From: Sinohyriopsis cumingii
Lineage: Eukaryota; Mollusca; Bivalvia; Unionida; Unionidae
Direction: 5' to 3'
Length of the DNA stretch: 64,000 nt
Assembly (NCBI GenBank): GCA_028554795.2
Contig: CM068825.1
Location: forward strand, 160,639,398-160,703,397
The translations under genes were made by a program, and so were the position numbers. Positions within the stretch are counted from its first letter, which is position 1; every line of letters begins with the position of its first letter. Below, one piece after another: positions 18,331 through 32,649 of the stretch. The notes beneath the pieces were generated by a model that did no database searches, was not told the DNA's origin, and worked only from the letters and a program-made list of their open reading frames with translations.

Positions 18331-21300
18331 CATTGCGTTTGTTTGTACCAGCCTACCGATTTTAAAAAGAAAAGCATACATAATATAAAAAGTTCAGAAA
18401 ACGTATTCATTTTATTCGTCAATTAATAAAAGTTTACAGTGGCGTACAAAGGGTAAATGGCGCCCGGGACGACGATGCTGACTCCACCAACAATTTTCCT
18501 GCAGTTCAATTTTTATTAGCTATTTAAGCGTCCCAAGACCTCTGGCGCCAGGTGCAACCGACCCTCCCCCGCCCCATTAGTACGCTACAATGCTTTCCTG
18601 ACTGTCAGCAGGGGATCCCTGTCATCTTGTGAGCGTTTCCAGCACAAAGGAAGTTTTTTTTTTATTACTAAAACGGAGCCATATTTACGTGGACCAGACT
18701 ATTTTACTTTTCAAAAAAAAATCGATAAGCACTGAATAATTCTTAATCTTTTCGTAAATTTGGGAGTTTGCTTCCACTGAACACTTGTAACAGTTAAATT
18801 TTTCAAAATTCTGTTCAATTCCTTTTAGAAATATTAAAACTAGCCAGTGCAGATAATGAATGCAGGTGACAGTTTTTCATGAAAATGGACCATTCTAGAA
18901 ACAGGAAAAGGACAGCCGGTCTGGTTGTTTCAAACGCAGCGTCCGGTTGTTTTGAAACGCGGAATAAGATAACAATCTTAGGAACCAAGTTGGCGACAAT
19001 CATGTTAGAAAGGATAAGCTGTTGAATGAAATGACTGCGTTTTGTCCCTTTTTTCATCATTGGCGCTTCTTGCTTTTTTAAAGGGTACAAACAAGCGGAA
19101 TGGTAAGCGAATACTGTAGTCTTACAGAACCATTTTCGCCAAATGTTTAGATTGCATTTTATTTATTTGGGGGTGGGGGGAGAGGGAGAGAGAGAGAGAG
19201 AGAGAGAAAAGATATATGGCAGTGCTGACCTGTAATCAACAGTGAAGTGGAAAGGACCGGCAGCAAACAGGTTATGCTGACATGCTGCCAATTTGCTTTT
19301 AATCATTCACTCGATTATATGATGAAATTTGTTTCTTGGTTTGCATAAATTTTAAATTCTATTTCTAAGAGAAAGTTTATTATTCAAATATCATGTTCAG
19401 TTTCATTTTTTTATGTAATTGATTAAATTGTTATATTTTACATATGGGGACTTGTGTTGTTCAGTTCTATATCTTTGCTTCGATCTCCGTTATTCCATCC
19501 ATTAATTTTTATTTTATTACTTGTTTGATCTGGGCAATAACATCAGGGTCAAACATCTAGATAAGAATAACCAAAAGCACCATAACAGGTGGGGGATGAT
19601 ATCACTCCTGCCCTCACACCCTACTACTAAAATAAACACTAAAAGACAAAGATATTGTCCTCAGTGTATTTCATGAATTTGAACATTGCCAATTCTATAA
19701 ACGGTTTAATAGGTAGGGCTTTCTTTGGGCAATGAACCTTAGACCAAGCGAGGTCTTTTAGTAAAAGTTTAAATATGAAAGCTTCAGATTAGGGGATTCT
19801 ATGTCTAGCATGAAATATAACAGTTTTACACTGGACATGTAATTTCTGATGGAATCAGATGACCGAAAGCTCAAAAGAAACAGCATAAAAGAACACAACT
19901 TTTAAAACAACACAAGAGTTCAAGCTTATTCTCAATGAAGTTGAGAAATACATGTCCAAAATAATTAAATATGGACTGCATAACACAAAGCATACAATTT
20001 TGCTGGCCAAAAGAAGAAAACAAAATAGTGTACTGAAAAGTCGAAGGTCACAAGATTATGAAAAGTTCCATTGGACATTCAAAACAAGTGGTGTTTTGAC
20101 CATCAAAGCAACAAATGAACAAAGCCGTTGAAACAACAGCTTTCTATCTCGAGGCATAACCCCTAAAATTTTTGATCTAACAGGTCGACTTTGACATATA
20201 CATGCCAAAACCAACCAACCATGACCAATGCTGCCAGTCAAAGTTGCCATAGGTACAAAGGCATCGATAAGAAAGCAGCCAGTGCACATTTTAGCTGATG
20301 AACATACTAAGGACTCTCTTAAATTGTTATTCTAATTATATACTGTCCCAACAATATTAATATTTGTTAACACATGTACTGTTCTTAATTCATGTGAACA
20401 GGCTGCTCTATAATAAGTAATGGTACTTAAGCATTAACATATTTATTTAATTTTTTGTCAATAGCCCATGCACCCACACTTAAGTTATTAAGGTGCACTG
20501 GCCATCCTCAGGACAGGATCAGCTTTGCAGGCTAAAATCATATTAGGAAATCAATTTGTACCATTAGCAATTTAATAATAAAAAAATAACAAGCTTCTAC
20601 CCATACTTTATCAGTCTTGGCAGTATTTAAAAAGAATTGGTTAAGACTTTTAATTTATAATACTAAATAATAACCACATTTTATATGAACACACATACAG
20701 TTAGAAGTATTTATTATAATTAACGTTCTTGAACAAAGACTAATAACAGGATGTGATGTGAAATGGAAAACAAGCAAATAAAATCAATTTATCAATTGTG
20801 TTTCTGTTCAAAAACATGAACACTATAAACAGAATTACAATACATTAATTAACAAGTAGAAGAGTCATCTAAAGACAACATATCCATCCCCACCATCAAA
20901 CTCAACCAGTGCCGGCTTACATAAAGACTCTTGGTCCACAACTCAATTTTTATGCTACTTATGCTAGTACCCTTATGTCCAGCACTCTCGATGTATGTAG
21001 TACTTATCTTATACTTTGTTCCCGTGGTAACAGGAAAAATACTAAATGCAGAAAATTCAAAGTATCAAAAGGCACCTCTATGTAACTTGGCTGAGGCCTC
21101 CAAAACATATTTTTCAAACTTATATTGATTTTACAGGGCCTTAAAAAATACAGGATTTTAAAAGTAAATTACAATAAAAAATGGGGATAATGATGTGCTA
21201 AACTAAATACAAACATTTTTAAGTACAGAGGCAAACAAATTAGCCATCATTTACATATAATGCATGGTAATCAGAATTTAAACATAACTTCCATTAACAA

Positions 21301-22659
21301 ACAACCTTATTCTTTGCTGCATCGATGCAACCAATATTTATCCTTTTTCTGAACAAAAGCGTTTTGTGAAAAACAGCATGTGCTTTTCCACAAAGATATC
21401 AGGATGGTATAGGGAGTTTGAATAAATTATAGGGTTGGCTGGGAAACCCCAACTTTGGTCTTATTTTCCATCATATTTTTTGATGATGAAATGTATGTGT
21501 ACCTCATCTAGTTCTCCAATAACAAGCCCAGACTTTGCAATAAGTGAGTCCCAAACTAGGACCAGTAATTCTATGTTGATAACCAAATGTTCATTCTCAT
21601 AGTTTACATCATTAACATTTGGTGAATTTTAAAATTAAAGTCTTGTTGTTTCATTAGCCCTACCCAACTTTTCAACAAATGTGCCAGGCAAGCTTCCTTT
21701 GGCATTTCTTAGAGAGAAAAAATACAGCATAATTTATGGCAGTGATTTCATTTGTTATCATGCAGCTATCAAATTCAATAAGCAAGAGTTTTGAAAGACT
21801 AAAGTCTTTCAAGTAGCTCTAAAATATTGTTCAATTAAATACAACATGGACTAATGGAGAATAGTTTCTATCGGCAAATTGTAATATTTGCAAACTGCCC
21901 TGCCTTTATAATAGACATGAGCTTGGGTAACAACTTTGCAGTGGTTGTCTCATATCATCAACAAAACATTGACTTAAATAGAGTCCAGTGAATAAACTAA
22001 TATTCTGGCTGATATAGATTTTCAGCAATCCATGACCATTTCTTATTTTCACCTGCTGAGTATTAAAACCATCTCTGATATTCTTGAGAAACTACAACAT
22101 ACCAATTCTGGTCACACAACTAATTTTGTATGTTTGAGCTGACATGTTCACAATATACACGTAAGTGCAGTACAAGATTTGTTATCAAGGTTTTTCCCCT
22201 TGAACCAGATATTAGCAATAAAAATTATTAAACTTCATCGCAGATTATATCAAGATATAACCACATGGTAAATTTTATTAAATCTTCAAAAGTATTATTT
22301 TCGGTTGGTGGGTGGCAAACAAAATTATTTAAATTTACAAGATATGCTTGAGAAAACCCAAGTAAAAACTGCTGACTGTAAAATCATGTCAGAGAGCTAT
22401 CAATCATTGGAATACAACTATATACAGAGACAGGTTAAAATTCTCTTGTATCATTTGTATATGTATAAGGTCACGGTGTTCATAAGCTCAGAGAAGTATG
22501 TCTGCTTTTAAAAACTCCTTTACAAAAGTGTGCATATGCTGGTGGTCAGATCCCCACCATTTCATACAGAATTTCTTGAATATTGCAAGAAGTGTTTTAA
22601 TGATGGCTTTATTCCCATGCTTGGAGGTCAGATGAGTATCATTTCCACCAGAACTAGCT
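18331..22659. other. Intergenic DNA without recognisable genes
   Basis: AT-rich with only short chance frames. Contains a possible short hAT-type MITE at about 18437-18594 (CAGTGGCGTACAAAGGG at one end, imperfect GTACGCTACAATG at the other, no clear target duplication) and a (GA)n tract at 19181-19207. Confidence 0.6.
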
Positions 22660-24850
22660 ATATATAACATAGGACTAACCTGACAGAATAAAAAGTCTTT
22701 CAGTGAAAGATCCATTTCAATACAATCATCTGTTTAGGTAAGGTAGCAATAACATAAACAATATTTTCAAGATGGCAGTCATTGTGGCAATATTGACTAT
22801 TACACTGACGCCATTTTCATTTAGGGCCAACTAGACATTATATGAATTCATCAAGTGAAACCTCATGTCAATATGACCATCTGTTCAGAGGATGAGTAGT
22901 GATAAAAAAATTCAAGATGGCTACCATGGCAGCTACATTGGATGTCAAAGGATAAGTCCAACAGGCACCATTTTCATTTATGACCAACAAGATGTCATAA
23001 GAAGTCTTTTAGTGAAAACTCCATATTGATATCACTATCTGTTCAGGAGAAGTTATAATAAGGTTTTCAAGGATGACCATATTGGCTCTCTTAACACATG
23101 TTGCATGTGCACAAATTTCACAGGACCGCCAATGCAAAACACATGAGATTATAAGAGTCTTTCAGTGTCAATACAACTATCTGTTCACCAGAAGTAGTGA
23201 TAACAAGATTGTCAAGCTGAATGTCATGGTGGTTATATTGGATGTCAAAAAGGAACACCATTTTCTTTTCAAATCAACTAGACACCATAAAAAGTCTTTT
23301 AGGTGGCGCTATACAGTTTCGCATTTTGCATAGGGTTAGGAATTTAAAGAAAAAGAATGTCCCCGGCTTTCCTCACTGGTTATACTGGCTATTTAAAAGA
23401 GACCTTGTATATCTTAGGTATAATGCAAAGAACCTTTAATTCCCTTTATTTTGGTGTATGATTGATGGGTGTACTATGGGTTATAGAGTGTACAGCTTGG
23501 CCTTACTTCAAATGTGCACCTTTCAAAAAAGTGCTAGCTCTACTTGGTCATTTTCACTTCCTGAACTTCAGAGGTCAATTGTATAAAAAAGAGCTGATAA
23601 CTTTTTTTACATTTTATATATTTGGTAATTCATTCATTGCACTTTCAGAAGCTGGTTTTGTCTAGTCTGGCAAAATTCATTTTCCCTATTTTAATAGCTG
23701 CTATGTATAGTGTACTTTAGACTAATTCAGACTGATTTTTTAACACAAGGGAGCAGTCATTTTAGTTAGCAGTGTGCTTAAATCATGTAAAATTTCCAAA
23801 AGTACAATATCCAAAAGAAATATCATCCATATTACATTAATGTAGCATAGAGGTATGCAAACATTCTCTCCACTGTGCATGTTTTAAATGCGAACTACTT
23901 CACCTTACATACGTCACTCAAAAGTACATATTATCTGGTGAGTGCCACCTTACTGAAATCCCCACATTAATATGAACTCAGAAGATGTAGTGCTAATAAA
24001 GTTATCAAGATGGATCCTTGAGATGCATTTAGGACTGATGACATCCTAAGAAGTCTTTTAGTGAAAACCCATCCAGTCAAGAGGAGCAACAATTACAAAA
24101 TTTTCAAGATGGTCAATGGCCATCTTGGATTTTAGTTCATTAGGACCAACTAAACATCCTATGATGTCTTTGACTGAAAACCACATGTCAATACAACAAT
24201 CCACTCAACAGCATTACAAATAACAAAATTGAAGAAATGACCAGTGGATGTTAGATCAGTACAATTTTCATTTAGGACCAACTAGCCATCATAATAATAA
24301 GTCTTTTAGGGAAAACCCCATGTACATATGACCATCATTCAGAAATAGTAGTAATAAAAAAAAACTTGACATCTTAAGTTACGGAAAAACCCATGCAATT
24401 ACAACCATCCATTCTGGAGATGTAGCGAAAATATCTTTAAGATGGATTCCATGGTGCCCATACCAAATTTTACAGAATCACCATTTTATATAGGATCATC
24501 TACGCATAAGAAGTCTTTCAGTAAATTCACCATGTAAATATGAACATACAATTAGGGAAGCAGTATTAAGATTTTCAACATGGCTGCCAATGTGGCCATA
24601 CTGGATTTCTGAGAGGCCCTAATGCCATTTAGAATCAAACAGACATCATAAGAAGTCTTTTAGTGAAATACCATGTCAATGCAACCATCTGTTCAGGGTT
24701 AGTCACTAACAAAAATTTTCAAGATGGCTGTAATAATGGCCTCATTGATGAAATAGGGGCCCCATTTGCATTTAAAACCAACTAGACCTTGGGATGAACG
24801 TAAAGTTTCATGACAATTGTTATAGCAGTTTAGGTGAAGTAGCGATACAA
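22660..24850. repeat. Diverged tandem repeat array, ~150-bp unit
   Basis: At least ten degenerate copies share the order AAGAAGTCTTTTAGTGAAAA, CCATGTCAATATGACCATCT, GTTCAG, TTTTCAAGATGGCTGCCAT, ATTTTCATTTAGGACCAACT, AGACATCATA. Clear copies start near 22690, 22850, 23000, 23155, 23290, then 24050, 24165, 24298, 24505, 24650 and 24800; 23330-24000 is mostly other sequence. A polymorphic satellite-like family, no coding role seen. Confidence 0.75.
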
Positions 24851-25959
24851 ATTTTGGTAATGGATTAAAGATGAAGGATACACACCAGACAAATACTAGA
24901 CAAAGAACAAATGGTCATAGGATACACTCTTCTGGTCTATGACTGTTAAAACTAAAAATGATTTACAAAACTTTGTTCCAAATAAGCATGATTCCAAAAA
25001 AATATGTAATGGCAAGTAGAATTTTGTTCACTGCCAGAGATTAACTGGGAAACTATGCAATATAATTACAGTAGAGCTAACCCCAACTCTGCAAATGAAC
25101 TGACTCTGCACTCGGGCAATATATTATAGTTTCCATATTATCATTCAAATATTACTAAAATGTCTATATGATAGTTACATCTATAATATATGAATATTAT
25201 TTCCAACAGTATCTGCTTTGGAGATGTTTTAATTGTAACTTTCCTATTACAAATGTATACCTATTATGACTACCAAATAATAGGGCATTTGCTATTGCCT
25301 TTTGTTTTGTTAATTTACTGATCTTGAGGCTTTTCAAACCCAATTTGCCAGCGATTCAGCAATTAGTAAATGCCTTTTTCTTTTTTTTCTTTTTATTATT
25401 TAGGCATAATATTATATGAAAAATGAAATATGGAAAGTTAGAACATGTAGACCACATTCAAGATTTTAAAAATCAGCATTTCTATTCTGTCACATACAGG
25501 CTAACACAAATGTATGCATACTCTTCACGAAAATCGTTTTTTGTATGGTAAAAATGAAATAGCATCTCTCTTATGTTACATTGCATTAACTATTTTTAAG
25601 TTAACATGCCAATATCCAAATCTGTCTACTTGTAACATAATAATGATACATCAAAATATGACAAATGACATCATGTATGGCAACGGTGTAGTGACGGAGA
25701 ACTCTGGATTATTTCAAAGTCTTGTCACTACACTATTCTATGATTTTGTCCACTAAAAACAGTGATTTTTCATCTTGTAACAACAAGTCTTTCAGCAGAG
25801 CTCATTTTAAATTAAATTCATAAAACTCATTAAATAATTTCAATTTCAATACAGAGCTGTATTAGCTTGTTTCTTAAATTTCATTTGAAATAAACACTCC
25901 TCTGAAATTCTGTAATTATGGGATATGTGCATTTCATTCTGTTCATTCTAATACACTCA
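24851..25959. other. AT-rich spacer, nothing recognised
   Basis: No gene, tandem repeat or element end found. Confidence 0.5.
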
Positions 25960-26390
25960 GCCCCTCACAAATGTAACAGATCACCATCTGATGTTTCACT
26001 AACTGTACACTTATGACATCCAATTATACAGATCTAGTTATCTAAATGAAGTTGATGCTACCATCCAAGGCATAGAGAGGTGCATTTCCGATATGAAGTC
26101 ATGGATAGTATGCAACAAGCTGCAGATAAATGAATAAAACTGAAGCCACACAAAGACTTTCTCATTCCTATCGTTAATCTCAAACAGTATCAGCAACACA
26201 ACATTAAATTCATACTATCAGTAAGAAACCTTGGTCACAGTACTCTCATTACATCAACATGTCATAAACATATGCAATACTGCGTACATGGAGCTGAGAT
26301 GCATCAATTCCATTCATAATTTTCTTTCTGTTGATTCCACTAAAACACTTGTGCATTCCTATACATTTTTTAGATTTGACTAGTGTAATT
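25960..26390 (+). pseudogene. CR1/L2-type LINE reverse transcriptase fragment, 5' part
   Basis: YDIQLYRSS (decayed YxDD box region), LNEVDATIQGIERCISDMKS, WIVCNKLQINE and a later INICNTAYMELRCINSI segment follow the order of CR1/Jockey-type reverse transcriptase thumb regions, with several stops and shifts. The fragment ends at 26390 inside the conserved R-D-x-CN motif (RFD*CN) where a DNA transposon is inserted; the same protein continues at 29991. Confidence 0.7.
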
Positions 26391-29300
26391 CAGGGGTCAA
26401 GCTAGACTTGAATTTAGGGAGAATTGACTTCTCATTTGGGACAGAACAGGGAGAAGTGAGAGCTGAACAATGAGAAGTGGGAGCAAGGCGAGACATGCAA
26501 TATCTATATACATGTGTGTGTTGTTTTCATTCTCTTATTTGACTTATGCCCTATACTACCCAGTACGTATATTTGCATTTAACATTACTTTTAAGCACAC
26601 AAAAATTTCAAGTAGAAAATTTTCTGAGTTCTATCTATATTATAAAGACATTTGGTGCATGTTTAAAAACTATCATACACATATTCAGTGTATTTTGGCA
26701 ATGTGACTTAAAAAGGGAACTACAGAAGCTATACACTGTAATGAATTTTAACTGAGTACCGTATATACTCGAGTATAAGCCTGTTCGTGTATAAGCCGAC
26801 CCCCACAAACTGAACAGGTATAAACACTAAAAAGTGCATGACCCGTGTATAAGCCGACCTACAGCTCTGAGACATCTCAAGATGCACAAGATAAGTTCTA
26901 AATGCATTTATTTAGGCCAAGTTATATTTTTTTTAAAATTGCATGTATACTTATCTAGGTTAGCCTGCATAATTATTATGGTATAAACTTGTTTGAAAAG
27001 TAATTTATTTAACTTTCTGTTTTCTTATTGTTTCTGCCTAATTTAGATTTGTGTATAATTTGATCAAACGATGACAAGAATTTAGCATTCGTGTGTTGCT
27101 GTAACACTACCTCTCATTTTTGACTCAATTATTGTTTGTTTAAGCATTATTGCATTGGAAATTATATATCAGTGCACTGGTAATTACGTTTTTACTTTGC
27201 CTTGAAATTGTAAATACCTAACTCATTAAAATGTAATCCCAGTATGACAACACAACGAACAAAAACAATGCGGTTTGATGCTAATACTGTAAAAGCTAAG
27301 TTGTAGTTTGCTTTTACGTAAGCGACCATACACCATACCTGTTAACTTTCATGCTGGAGGAAAAAAAACCTCGAGATTTTTGAGGTCGCTCCACACCTAC
27401 CTTCTGATTACATAATATCTTCCAATTTTTGCTGAGAACTCCTGATTATTACATTATGTCTTTGATTTTCATTTCTTCTAAACAAGAAAAGTCCCACATG
27501 TTCTGTTGTATCACCTGTGAATTATTGTTGTGACAAAATAATTACTTTTCTATAAAAAAAATAGCTTCTTCACTAAATAGAATGTTAAGTTTAAACACTA
27601 TTCACTTGAATTATTTTCTTTTACCTGTACAATAATAAAAAAATAAAAAAAATAAACCAGAACAAAAAAGTAAACCACAACAATAAAATCGTCCACAATT
27701 AATTTCAGTCCCAAGAATGATCACTACAAATGCTGTAACGTCATATCCTTTAGCGCCTTTCCCACGAAAGAAAATTAAACAAGTGAACACCTGGCATTTT
27801 TATACCGTATATACCAATGATAAAATTTACCATTGTTAAAATTATAAAAGAAGGAATGAAAATACATACCATGCAGCAAATGTGTCTTCAAAAAACGAAT
27901 TCAGAATGCATGTTTTATAATAATCATTACTAAATGCTTTACGAGTTTACAATAAGGGAATATGGTTGGATATACAAAGACGGGAAAATAGTTGCCACAT
28001 GTACGGTACCATGAGGCTGGCTATTTTGGTATGCCTTTGCCTATGTTTTACAAAACTACGGTAATCATGCTAATATTAAGGAAAAGAAGGCAACTACACA
28101 TCAATCTACTTGTATAGTTACTGGTCAAAATTCCCTGTTATCACAAGCCAGTTTCAGGGTTTTAATGATTAACTGGCCTGAATTTCTGACACAAAACTTA
28201 AGAAATTTGCCAACTATCAACACAGGAGATGCCGAATCATCAAGCTTTCCATTGTGTGGAAAGTTATGATGTTTGTTCAGCTAAAACACAAAACTAAAAT
28301 TGTTTGATGATGATCTTAGTTGAACTATATGAGAATTTTAGCCTTTATTATTACCACTCTTCGTGAACATGTAAATTATGATGGTTACGTGCCTTGTACA
28401 ATTAATAGCAATTAGTAAATGCCTCATTTTGTAGGATCGCTTATATCATTGAAAATGAGTAACTCGTGAGCGCGTGATTCAATGTAAATGAAACAGCTAT
28501 TAAGGACTAGCTAAAACGTTAGCTGGAAGATTGAAATTTGGTCGAAACAATGAATAAATCAAAATCTGCTTTAAATATGTTTGAGAATAAGTAAGGATTT
28601 AAGTGACACTATGCACGCTTTGCACTGTGTAAGTACTGTTCATTATAGTTCAGCATGGTCTCCCTGGTAAACTCAACCAGCCCACGAATTATGAAGTCTG
28701 TATTTACCTTTAATTAACTTCATGTTGGAGAAATCAGAAAATATGCACATGCAAAAAATAACAAAATCAATCATAGTACTATGTTACAGTTTAATAATTG
28801 TCGGGTCACCGAAAGTTAATGTTTTTTTACATGCCATGTCTTAGGACACGGACAAAATTATTGCTTCGTGTCCCAAGATTTACAGCCATTAAAGTAGTCA
28901 ACAAAAAGACCTAGAAACTGTAAAGTTTATACATCAGCCTGCAGATAAGCCTACACCCGCTTCTTCCAGGCCTTTCTTTTTTCCTAAATTATTCGGCTTA
29001 CATGCGAGTAATTACAGTAACTAGATTACAGTATTGTAATTGCAAGTTAGTACAAATGCTAATGAACTACCTTTAATCAAGAATTTGTTATTTTTACTTT
29101 CTGAAGGTTCATTATAAAATAACATTTGAAAAGATTTCTAAACTTGTTTGAAACAACCCATGTACCATGTACATGCCAGCAAATGCACACATCTTTCAGA
29201 TCATACTGTTCATCCTATTTTCTTTGTTGCCAATAAACTTTACCATAACTGTTCATAGACAACACACTGAACAATTAAAAGTCAGTATATGAATGAACTA

Positions 29301-29990
29301 AACCCTTTTTTTCCAACCAAATCGACAGTCAACATGCAAATGCATCTTATTTTTATGACTTACATAATTACATTTTAAAGCTAAATCTTTAATAACGTAA
29401 AATTTAAATTCTGCTTTCTATAAATTGTATATTTCCTGACTACATCTGCCCAATGGTTTACAAAAAGAGACAATCTAACAGAACGGTACTTCCCAGAACA
29501 ATCATGTCCACCATTATTTCCCCATGACATGTTCACTTACGGTTCCAAACTCATTTTTACCAAGAAAATAACGTACATGCCTCAGTTAAAATATTCATGT
29601 TACTGATTCTATTCTTAAAACTGAAATTGATAGTTACATAAGTTTATATTTTGAAACATAAGTTTGTATGTTTGGGCAGTTGCTAATGATTAATGGTCAT
29701 TAAGCTATCAAAACACATGCCTGTGAATGTACGAGAGTTTGTTTGTTGGCGTAACTGATATGAAAACCAACTAGTTGATGGCTTGAAGCATACATTTTGC
29801 CTTAAGGTATATATAACATAACACTGGAACTAACCTGGCTATGGCGAGGGAGCATCTCATAAGGATGATCATTAAATGTTCCTCTAAATAATCACAGGGC
29901 AAGGTTGTTTTTGCTTTCTAAACAGAAGAAGGCAAAGTTTACATGTGAAGGCAACTGAGTCGACCACTTCAACTGGTAGTGAGACCCCAG
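26391..29990. mobile_element. 3.6-kb DNA transposon with 5-bp target duplication, inserted in a LINE
   Basis: TAATT at 26386-26390 and again at 29991-29995 flank CAGGGGTCAAG at the left and GTGAGACCCCAG at the right (inverted, short TIR CAGGGGTC/CTGGGGTC). Removing the insert and one TAATT restores the LINE reading frame through CNLFLSGSS, which independently fixes both ends. No transposase ORF is visible. It contains the separate element at 26759-29017. A 5-bp duplication and CAGGG start fit an unusual hAT-like group. Confidence 0.65.
26759..29017. mobile_element. 2.26-kb TA-flanked DNA element with ACTCGAGTATAAGCC-type ends
   Basis: Left end CCGTATATACTCGAGTATAA and right end (reverse complement) CTGTAATTACTCGCATGTAA match at 18 of 23 positions through the GCC that follows. 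TA dinucleotides flank both ends (26757-26758, 29018-29019), as for Tc1/mariner-pogo elements. Subterminal GTATAAGCCGACC repeats occur near 26790-26860. No ORF. An internal segment (27000-27300) is repeated in POLD2 intron 1 around the SINE dimer. Confidence 0.6.
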
Positions 29991-30345
29991 TAATTTGTTT
30001 CTATCTGGTTCATCTAATTTTCTACTGCAGAAACTTCAGAAAGTTTCAAACACATCTGCTCATGTCATTTTAGATTTCCAAGAACTAAGCACTCCTCCAC
30101 CTGCCTTGTACCTTCCACTAGCTACCTGTTCCCTCCAGTATCAAGCAAAAAATCTGTTCTCTCTGTTACATTTTGTTGACTGTCTCCAGTCCAAAACACC
30201 AATCTGATGCATCATATCTAAAGACTTGTGCTCCTCTTCAGACACTCATATTCTCAGTATTTCAACAATCAAATATAAGTCCTATGGAACAAACTGCCTC
30301 TTGAACTTGGACACAATGACAGTGAGATCATTAAAGAGTGCTCGA
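29991..30345 (+). pseudogene. CR1/L2-type LINE fragment, 3' part
   Basis: Continues the LINE interrupted at 26390: FLLQKLQKVSNTSAHVILDF, then LPLATCSLQYQAKNLFSLLH (the LHWLPV-x-RI-x-FK region of CR1/L2 proteins) and, after stops and shifts, YGTNCLLNLDTMTVRSLKSA, the characteristic end of these reverse transcriptases. Confidence 0.7.
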
Positions 30346-30452
30346 AAATTTACATAATTAGACTGCAAAAACTGACTTAAGACTGAATGTTTCCATACCC
30401 TTAATTATTTTCAGCATTGCTTTTGTTTGTAATTGCAGTGTTTGTTTTTCTG

Positions 30453-30462
<10 letters not shown>

Positions 30463-30512
<50 letters not shown>
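30463..30512. repeat. (TA)n microsatellite
   Basis: About 50 bp of TA dinucleotides. Confidence 0.95.
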
Positions 30513-30515
<3 letters not shown>

Positions 30516-31063
30516 CTGTAAAGAGCTTACTGCTATTAAGATTAATCACTGATCACTGCACTAAATCATCATTAGCATAACTATTAGTATTATTACTATT
30601 ATTGTTATTATTATCCAGAACATTATCTTGCTCTGCATCCAGATGCCATCATTTGACAGAATAAAACAATCCATTTCAAGTTTGAGTTAGTTTACCTCTA
30701 CCATGTGTATACAGAACCTGAAGTGAGCAGTGAACTGAGTTCACTAAACAAATTATGATAACAAGAAGTAAAAACAGTGGGCTTGCATGTTGTAACCATG
30801 TTTAATGAAATGCTGGAAGCTTTACAGCCTTTCAGAAAGGTGAGGTAGTGGTTCACTGAGTGAACTGTCTTTGTTTTATGATGAGTCAATCCAAGTTTGA
30901 ACAGAATCAATTAAGGGCTTCAGGAAATAGAAGCTTTGAAAAACTAGAACCGAAATAGTAAAACGATTCTTCTATTTTTTAAACTTTACCCTGCAATCAA
31001 TAAGCAATAGAATTCATTGCAGAATGAACTGCCTGTCTTTCATTACAGATCATCTGAAGCATG

Positions 31064-32557
31064 TTATAATTCCTCATGAGCTGTGTGAGCATGCTCTGTC
31101 ATTCCACAGTATCTGTCAAATTCACAACGATCAACATGATTAGACACCCTCTCTCTCACTTCATCATACCAACATGTATCCTGTTGACATCCTGGGAATT
31201 TTTTAACCTTCTCATTGACATACAATTTCAGAGCAAATCTATTATCTCCACCAGCATCACTGTTGCTATGGCAATCATAAAGAATTAATACAATATTTGC
31301 TGAAAATGGTAAAATGTGGCTGGCCTTGAACAACCTATTTCTCTGTTGTTCAAAGTTTTTTGCAAGAAGTGGAACCGTGTCATTAAACAGGCCCAAGGCA
31401 GCATATACTGGAGCCAAGGTTTCAACGTGTCCAAAGAAGAAACTTCCAACTGATGGATCTCTGTAAAGAATGAAAAGTTTATGGTTCATTAATAATAAGT
31501 ATGGTTCTTTAAAAATATAGTCTTCAGGTTATCAGCAAAGAGCAAACATTTTCCTAAAATTAAATGGCAAAACAAAAAATAAATACATAAGCATTGCAAG
31601 ACAAAAACAAAAAGAACATGTCAGCATAAGTGTATAATTAACTTGTACATTCTAAACCTCTCTTATTATAAAAGTGGCAGCACTTTATAATTACCTTTCC
31701 TCCTGCTTCTGGTTTTTAATAGCATTATCAAAGTGAGAAAATAACTTCTTCACCATTGGGCAAGCCATTTTTGGTATAACAGAATGTCCATACGCCTTCT
31801 TCCAGTATTGCTGTAGATAAAAAATAAACAAAATAAAACCAAAATCAAACATTGTAACTAAATTTTCTATTAAATTTAAAAGAAAAGAAAGATTTGAACC
31901 ACCTCATTATAAACTTCACAAACTTTGCAATAACATAGTTAATTTGTGTTTAGTTTGTAAAACATATAGATTCTCATGTATAGCCCCCAAAACAGTCCAA
32001 GTCCAAAACAGCAGGACAACCAACATATAATTTCATTTGCACAAGTCCGGTAGTTTCTAAGTAATTTTTGCTAAGGGTTTTTCCAATCAAATCTTCACTC
32101 AGAAAGAAAAAATACACATAAATATTTCCATGGCGCAGGGGGTGGCTTTTGTCTGGATATTTTGCAATTGGTGGTACCTCCTGACTCCCACCAAAAAAAG
32201 TGGCACCACCCATGCTCTTTTCAGGTAGAGTTAGATAGAAATTAACCCAAACAATTTGAGAATGATAATGTTCAAGAATAAATTCTTAAAATGGCATCAA
32301 AATCTTACAATGTCATGTACAGGCTGACACACAAATTTGATACACAATGAGTGGCTTCTTAGTAACTGCAATAAAATAGTTTAAGTTCAAACTGCAAAAG
32401 TCTGATAAAAAAATGTTGGAAAAAAGCTATCAGAATCTAATCAGGTCAGGTACATTTGCACACAAGGTGGCCTGCTATATTTAATTTGCAATATCAAGAT
32501 GTTTTAAGGTAATTCTTGACTAAAAAGGTCTAGCCAGAATACAGAAGATGTCAAAAG

Positions 32558-32649
<92 letters not shown>

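Noticed and set aside
18437-18594. Definite hAT MITE
   Set aside because: The two ends match poorly (CAGTGGCGTAC against CATTGTAGCGTAC) and no 8-bp duplication is visible.
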